A stretch of DNA of 6,408 bases from Acidobacteriaceae bacterium (lineage in GTDB: Bacteria > Acidobacteriota > Terriglobia > Terriglobales > Acidobacteriaceae), in contig PMBA01000131.1 in NCBI GenBank assembly GCA_003152795.1, positions 5,810-12,217 of the forward strand, given 5' to 3'. How positions within the stretch are numbered: position 1 is the stretch's first letter; the number at the start of each line of letters is the position of its first letter. The notes under the pieces were generated by a model that was given only the letters and a program-made list of their open reading frames with translations, searched no databases and was not told the DNA's origin. Position numbers and translations under genes: made by a program. This document shows positions 4,623-6,408 of the stretch, one piece after another.

Positions 4623-5330
4623 CTACTCCTGCAACTCCGGCGGAAGGCCGCTGTTGATTGCGGCTCGCACCTTGGCCATGAGGGAATCGCGATCTCCGAA
4701 ATCGGCGGGCTCGATGGGATCGTGGAACTGGACCGTCACCATTCCTGGACGGATTGCAAAGCGCGCCTTCGGCATGACTGCTTCGGTCCCTGAAATGGTG
4801 ATCGGCACGACGGGCACTTTGCACTCCTCCGCGAGATAGAAAGGGCCTTTCTTGAAGGGCAGGAGCTTGCCATCGAACGAGCGCTTCCCTTCCACGTAGA
4901 TGGTCATGTTCAGTCCCTGGGCGATGGCTTTGACGGAGTCACGTACGGCCGTGATGCCGGCTTCGCGGTTGCCGCGGTCGACGGGTACGAGCGATCCGAT
5001 CAGCATGATCTGGCGCAGAATTGGGACCTTGAACAATTCTTTTTTGACCATCACTGAAGTGCGGCGGGGGATCAGGGGCAGCGTGATCGGCGGATCGATA
5101 TTGGAAATGTGGTTCGACATGAAGATGTAGGTTCGGGCCGGATCGATTTTTTCGAGCCCGAGTGTCCGCACTTTGACGCCGGCGATGCGGACGCCGGCAA
5201 ATGCGGCAAACATGCAACCGCGATACAGGAAGGTGATGTCTTTGGTGAGATAGGTCCAGGGGAATCCCAGCAGCGCCGCAACCGGCAGCGCAGCGGCCCA
5301 AAACAGCAACATAAGAATGGTGCGAAACAC
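4623..5330 (-). CDS. plsC: 1-acyl-sn-glycerol-3-phosphate acyltransferase (PlsC/LPLAT family)
   Basis: The enzyme acylates lysophosphatidic acid to phosphatidic acid at the inner membrane, a core step of phospholipid synthesis. The 235 residues fit the family. The acyltransferase motifs occur in order: HISNID at 74-79 (catalytic H74 and D79 of HX4D), VDRGN at 117-121, EGKRS at 147-151 (usually EGTRS; substrate phosphate binding) and VPVVPI at 172-177. A hydrophobic segment at about residues 4-25 probably anchors it to the membrane. The chosen start is GTG at 5330 (MFRTILMLLF), with GGAG 11 bases upstream, rather long spacing; Met7 is an alternative. It is on the same strand as mpl but 295 bp away with a terminator-like hairpin between, so probably a separate unit, and I found no strong promoter. 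Acyl acceptor specificity within LPLAT proteins cannot be fixed from sequence alone. Confidence 0.93.
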   Translation of the reverse strand: MFRTILMLLFWAAALPVAALLGFPWTYLTKDITFLYRGCMFAAFAGVRIAGVKVRTLGLEKIDPARTYIFMSNHISNIDPPITLPLIPRRTSVMVKKELFKVPILRQIMLIGSLVPVDRGNREAGITAVRDSVKAIAQGLNMTIYVEGKRSFDGKLLPFKKGPFYLAEECKVPVVPITISGTEAVMPKARFAIRPGMVTVQFHDPIEPADFGDRDSLMAKVRAAINSGLPPELQE

Positions 5331-5372
5331 CGAGGCAAGGTCTCCGGTTTGGACTTATTTCCCGCTACTGCT

Positions 5373-5389
5373 TCGCTCCCTGGGAGCGA
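5373..5389. repeat. Perfect 8-bp inverted repeat upstream of plsC
   Basis: TCGCTCCC, T, GGGAGCGA form a near-perfect palindrome 43 bp upstream of the plsC start, within its likely leader. It could be a protein-binding operator or an RNA hairpin with a 3-nt loop. No family is recognised. Confidence 0.5.
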
Positions 5390-5463
5390 GACTACACATT
5401 GAAATATTTTCAGCCAACGAGTCAGCAGCCTGGTATCGCGTCCCGGAAATACGGGAACAAACT

Positions 5464-5498
5464 CGAGACTTGGTTTCGAGGCCAGGTAAAGAGTCTCG
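5464..5498. repeat. Inverted repeat CGAGACT / AGTCTCG
   Basis: CGAGACT (5464-5470) and AGTCTCG (5492-5498) are perfect 7-bp arms around 21 bases. This is probably part of the intergenic repeat DNA here; no function is apparent. Confidence 0.4.
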
Positions 5499-5520
5499 CG
5501 GGCGCAAACAAAATGCATAG

Positions 5521-5544
5521 GTCCTTCGCTTCGCTCAGGATGAC
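5521..5544 (-). repeat. Interspersed repeat whose translation gives VILSEAKDL
   Basis: The minus strand reads GTCATCCTGAGCGAAGCG followed by AAGGAC. Translated, this gives VILSEAKDL, a peptide that recurs in spurious database proteins because the repeat is scattered through intergenic DNA of many GC-rich bacteria. It has complementary ends (TCCT/AGGA) and shares its core with 2975-2995. It sits between mpl and plsC. Confidence 0.75.
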
Positions 5545-5571
5545 AGCGTCGAGCGAGGCCGAATGACGGCG

Positions 5572-5594
5572 TAAAACACGGGGCGGAGCCCCGT
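5572..5594 (-). terminator. Probable intrinsic terminator of mpl
   Basis: Read on the minus strand, ACGGGGC, loop TCC, GCCCCGT form a perfect 7-bp GC-rich stem starting 31 bases after the mpl stop codon, followed by GTTTTA. The T-run of four is short, so termination may be incomplete, but position and stem fit. Confidence 0.55.
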
Positions 5595-5625
5595 CACCAC
5601 AGGCTCCCAAGCTTGAAGGCACCTG

Positions 5626-6408
5626 TTACGTTAGCACTCCGCGCGCACGCAAGCGATGAGGAAGCTTCTCATAGATGCCACCGAATCCGCCATTGGAGAG
5701 AATGGCAACCACGTCGGGCGGGCGCAGTTCGGGCACGATTGCGCTGACGATGGCATCGGCATCGGCGAAGACGCGGGCTTGCTTTCCACGTTTTTTAATC
5801 TCGTCGACCACGCGATTCAAATCCAGGCGTTCGGCCTGGGGAATCGCCTCCGATTTGAAGATGGCTGCGATCACGACCTGATCGGCCAGCGCGAGGCTGC
5901 GGGCGAGCGCGTCCTGCAGCACATTGCGGCGCATGGTGTTGGAGCGCGGCTCGAGCACAACCCACAGGCGCGATTGCGGATAGCGGGCGCGCAGCGCGTG
6001 AATCGTCTGCTCGATGGCTGTGGGATGATGCGCGAAATCGTCGATGATGGTAATACCGTTGACCTCGGCCTTGACTTCGAGACGGCGCTTCACGCTGCGA
6101 AAAGTTTCGAGGGCCGTAGCAATCACGTCCGTGGAGATTCGATAGTTCGCCGCAAGCGCGGCGGCGGCGGTTGCGTTCCAAACGTTGTATTCGCCACCAA
6201 GCGGAAATACGAAATCAGCCCAGGGTTTTCCGTTGCGGAGCACCGACCAGGAAGTTCGGTTCTGGCCCAGTTTGACATCCGCGATTTTCCAGTCGGCGCG
6301 ATTGGAGACGCCGTAACGTTCGACGGGGCAGAAAGCCTTCTGCAAACATTCGTCGACGCTTGCACCCGAATCAAAGGCAACAATCCGCCCGCGCCGCGGC
6401 ACCAGGTT
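5626..6408 (-). CDS. mpl: UDP-N-acetylmuramate:L-Ala-gamma-D-Glu-meso-DAP ligase, C-terminal part (cut by right edge)
   Basis: Mpl joins the recycled murein tripeptide to UDP-MurNAc in the cytoplasm, short-cutting peptidoglycan synthesis. The 260 residues seen cover the end of the central ATPase domain and the whole C-terminal domain of a Mur ligase (full Mpl is roughly 450-480 aa). The frame enters the window as NLVPRRGRIVAF with no start. GGEYNVWNATAAAALA at 71-86 is the GxxNxxNALAA-type Mur ligase motif. IDDFAHHPTAI at 122-132, LEPRSNTMR at 152-160 and LSNGGFGGIYEKL at 237-249 are characteristic of Mpl rather than MurC (which typically has DDYGHHPTE). The stop is TAA at 5628-5626, followed by a hairpin. 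The GTG at 6402 is internal, not the start. Mpl activity implies meso-diaminopimelate peptidoglycan and recycling. Confidence 0.93.
   Translation of the reverse strand, partial: NLVPRRGRIVAFDSGASVDECLQKAFCPVERYGVSNRADWKIADVKLGQNRTSWSVLRNGKPWADFVFPLGGEYNVWNATAAAALAANYRISTDVIATALETFRSVKRRLEVKAEVNGITIIDDFAHHPTAIEQTIHALRARYPQSRLWVVLEPRSNTMRRNVLQDALARSLALADQVVIAAIFKSEAIPQAERLDLNRVVDEIKKRGKQARVFADADAIVSAIVPELRPPDVVAILSNGGFGGIYEKLPHRLRARGVLT

Larger units (their letters stand above)
5331..5625. other. Intergenic region between mpl and plsC, rich in inverted repeats
   Basis: This 295-bp gap contains, from the plsC side, the 8-bp inverted repeat at 5373-5389, a small hairpin TCCCG/CGGGA near 5441-5456, an inverted repeat at 5464-5498, the CCTGAGCGAAG-type repeat at 5521-5544 and the hairpin at 5578-5594. 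A weak minus-strand promoter candidate (TTGGCT, 17 bp, TAGTCT, about 5393-5421) may serve plsC. No gene is supported. Confidence 0.6.

Noticed and set aside
5422..5622. 66-aa minus-strand frame containing VILSEAKDL
   Set aside because: This is the known artefact of translating the interspersed repeat and the terminator hairpin.

Overview
The window looks like chromosomal DNA of a GC-rich, diderm bacterium, most probably an Acidobacteriota (Terriglobia-like). The evidence is a lipid A gene (lpxD) and a cell-wall recycling ligase (mpl), high-GC codon use, and GC-rich interspersed intergenic repeats, including one whose translation gives the well-known spurious peptide VILSEAKDL. I assign the phylum from familiarity with these patterns, not from a search.

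Layout. Positions 1-325 (minus strand) hold the 5' part of a secreted Gly/Ser/His-rich protein that runs off the left edge; its -10-like box sits directly against the start codon. Positions 455-2095 (minus) encode a tRNA CCA-adding enzyme/poly(A) polymerase family protein with an unusual C-terminal extension: eleven prolines, then a 112-residue Lys/Ala/Pro tail like histone H1. A 313-bp AT-richer divergent region (2096-2408) carries a good sigma70-type promoter for that gene and two DnaA-box-like 9-mers. Positions 2409-2888 (plus) encode a conserved-looking 159-aa protein of unknown function. Positions 2889-3079 are packed with direct repeats and hairpins. Positions 3080-4084 (plus) are lpxD, complete with its catalytic histidine.

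The 538-bp gap between the convergent genes lpxD and plsC (4085-4622) is the most interesting part. It contains a perfect 16-bp palindrome matching a ParB-binding parS centromere (4115-4130), then a perfect TATAAT box, a GNRA-capped hairpin and, about 300 bp later, a strong intrinsic terminator. Together these suggest an unidentified non-coding transcript of about 375 nt, or a shorter one ending at an earlier T-run. Positions 4623-5330 (minus) are a plsC-type acyltransferase. Positions 5331-5625 hold hairpins, the VILSEAKDL-type repeat and a probable terminator for the upstream gene. Positions 5626-6408 (minus) are the C-terminal part of mpl, cut by the right edge.

Three genes serve the cell envelope (lpxD, plsC, mpl), but they do not form one operon: strands differ and the gaps are large and contain terminator-like structures. 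The most notable signals are the parS site, the putative RNA beside it, and the basic tail on the nucleotidyltransferase. I saw no mobile element, CRISPR array, tRNA or rRNA.
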